Source of the DNA: Bacteroidota bacterium
Lineage (GTDB): Bacteria > Bacteroidota > Bacteroidia > Chitinophagales > Chitinophagaceae
NCBI GenBank assembly: GCA_023430465.1
Contig: JAEZAM010000134.1
Span: 1 to 64,000, forward strand
Reading direction: 5' to 3'
Length of the DNA: 64,000 nt
The translations under genes were made by a program, and so were the position numbers. Shown here in pieces: positions 63,200 to 64,000 of the stretch. The number at the start of each line of letters is the position of its first letter. Positions within the stretch are counted from its first letter, which is position 1. The notes under the pieces are model-generated. The model had not been told where the DNA came from and searched no databases. It worked only from the letters and a program-made list of their open reading frames with translations.

Positions 63200-64000
63200 T
63201 TATTTGACAGGTTGAAGAATAGCCTGTTGTATAGAAAATTTTCTCGAGGGCGCCTGGGTTGAATCACTGAGTTCATGGAGCTTTGCATTCATCACCCAGA
63301 TCTCCTGGTTACGTTTCGTCAGTGTTGACGGGTAACTGAACCTGTCTTCCATTTTCGTGGCGGCCACTACAGCGGCACGTTGCCAGTTGTCAGCTGAGGC
63401 CAGCCGGAAGACTTTATTGACTCCTTTATTTTGTACAAGTAACAGATCACGGCCATCCAATAATAAGCCGTCCCCGCCGGGAAAGAACTGATCAATCATC
63501 ACTCTACCCACACGCTGTGGATCCCGAAGATCAACTTTGAGCAAAGCGCCCGCGCCATTGTTTGCCACCAGCAGGTAGCCGCCCGGGTGAGCTACAATAC
63601 CGTTGAGCCCCACACCCGCACTGGCAAACCACTCGCTTTGTGCAAAAACGGACGCTTTCCCGGAATTATCCACTTTATAGATAACGGGTGAATAACTGTC
63701 GGTGATATATAAATTTCCATCAGCATCGATATCAAGATCGTTCGCAAAATGTTTCCCGCCGTACAGCGATGCCAGGTCGATGTCGTTCACTTTTGTTCCG
63801 GTAGTGAGGTCAATGGCGATCAGCCGGGCCATTTTTTTATAAGTGGATGAATCGCGGTACTTGCTGTGGTTTGGGTCGGAAACGCAGACCCAGAGTTTCC
63901 GTTGCGCAGGAGCTATCTTCATTCCGAATGTGGACTTCAGCAGACTATCAGCGTACACCACCGAATAGTTGCCGGAAGCATCTACTTTCCCGATCGTACC
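63200..64000 (-). CDS. Beta-propeller protein (SMP-30/NHL-like), 5' end outside window
   Basis: 267 visible codons, open to the window edge. Repeated blade motifs: FANDLDIDADGNLYITDSY, GLNGIVAHPGGYLLVANN and DGLLLDGRDLLLVQNKG, with Asp/Asn where SMP-30/gluconolactonase enzymes bind metal. It could be a lactonase or a secreted sugar-binding protein; the signal peptide would lie outside the window. Transcribed toward DUF1080. Confidence 0.8.
   Translation of the reverse strand, partial: GTIGKVDASGNYSVVYADSLLKSTFGMKIAPAQRKLWVCVSDPNHSKYRDSSTYKKMARLIAIDLTTGTKVNDIDLASLYGGKHFANDLDIDADGNLYITDSYSPVIYKVDNSGKASVFAQSEWFASAGVGLNGIVAHPGGYLLVANNGAGALLKVDLRDPQRVGRVMIDQFFPGGDGLLLDGRDLLLVQNKGVNKVFRLASADNWQRAAVVAATKMEDRFSYPSTLTKRNQEIWVMNAKLHELSDSTQAPSRKFSIQQAILQPVK

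Noticed and set aside
1..64000. tRNA, rRNA, riboswitch or replication origin
   Set aside because: No cloverleaf, rRNA-like stretch, known riboswitch core or DnaA-box cluster was seen by eye on either strand.

Overview
The window looks like a chromosomal segment of a Bacteroidota bacterium, most probably the Chitinophagaceae or close relatives. The reasons are the gene order rpmB-rpmG-DUF4295-ftsY, Bacteroidota-type promoters (TAnnTTTG -7 boxes), an UpxY-type antiterminator, a BshC bacillithiol enzyme, a DUF5916 outer-membrane protein, RHS tips of Bacteroidota type and few Shine-Dalgarno-like leaders. The family is inferred from the look of the proteins; no search was run.

Layout. (1) 1-4250: a DUF3810 membrane protease-like gene on the minus strand, then the conserved DUF177-rpmF-plsX block and an unrecognised 383-aa protein. 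(2) 4471-33511: one long, tightly packed plus-strand exopolysaccharide (EPS) locus. It holds an export lipoprotein, a Wzc-like tyrosine kinase, an UpxY antiterminator, a nucleotide-aminosugar and acyl module (two FdtA-like cupins, GNAT, VOC, FkbH-like HAD, acyl carrier protein, DegT aminotransferase), a Wzx flippase, a Wzy-like polymerase, a GT2 and four GT4 glycosyltransferases, a methyltransferase, an AsnB amidotransferase, a GT-C-like membrane protein, a twin-domain polysaccharide-lyase lipoprotein, a GINT1-like propeller, a heparinase II/III-like protein, a GDP-mannose 6-dehydrogenase (AlgD-like) and a WcaJ-type initiating transferase. Together they describe a Wzx/Wzy polymer containing uronic acid and an acylated amino sugar, with its own lyases.

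(3) 33676-45886: metabolic genes (bshC, D-amino-acid dehydrogenase-like oxidoreductase, clan GH-A hydrolase, sterol-desaturase-family protein, aldehyde dehydrogenase, DUF5916, esterase, arginase family). (4) 45887-53400: an accessory patch rich in repeats and broken genes: a 106-bp tandem repeat, a mobile-element gene fragment, two RHS C-terminal toxin cassettes each followed by a candidate immunity gene, an IS66 accessory-gene fragment and several orphan fragments. (5) 53412-64000: core genes (DinB, rimO, FGGY kinase, ftsY, DUF4295, rpmG, rpmB, AI-2E-family transporter, DJ-1/PfpI, MATE, DUF1080 and a beta-propeller gene cut by the window edge).

The best candidates for new biology are the FkbH/ACP/VOC/GNAT acyl module in the EPS locus, the pair of RHS tips sharing a 209-bp near-identical core with a palindromic insertion at the same codon, and several families of short intergenic repeats that abut, and in places supply, the last codons of genes.
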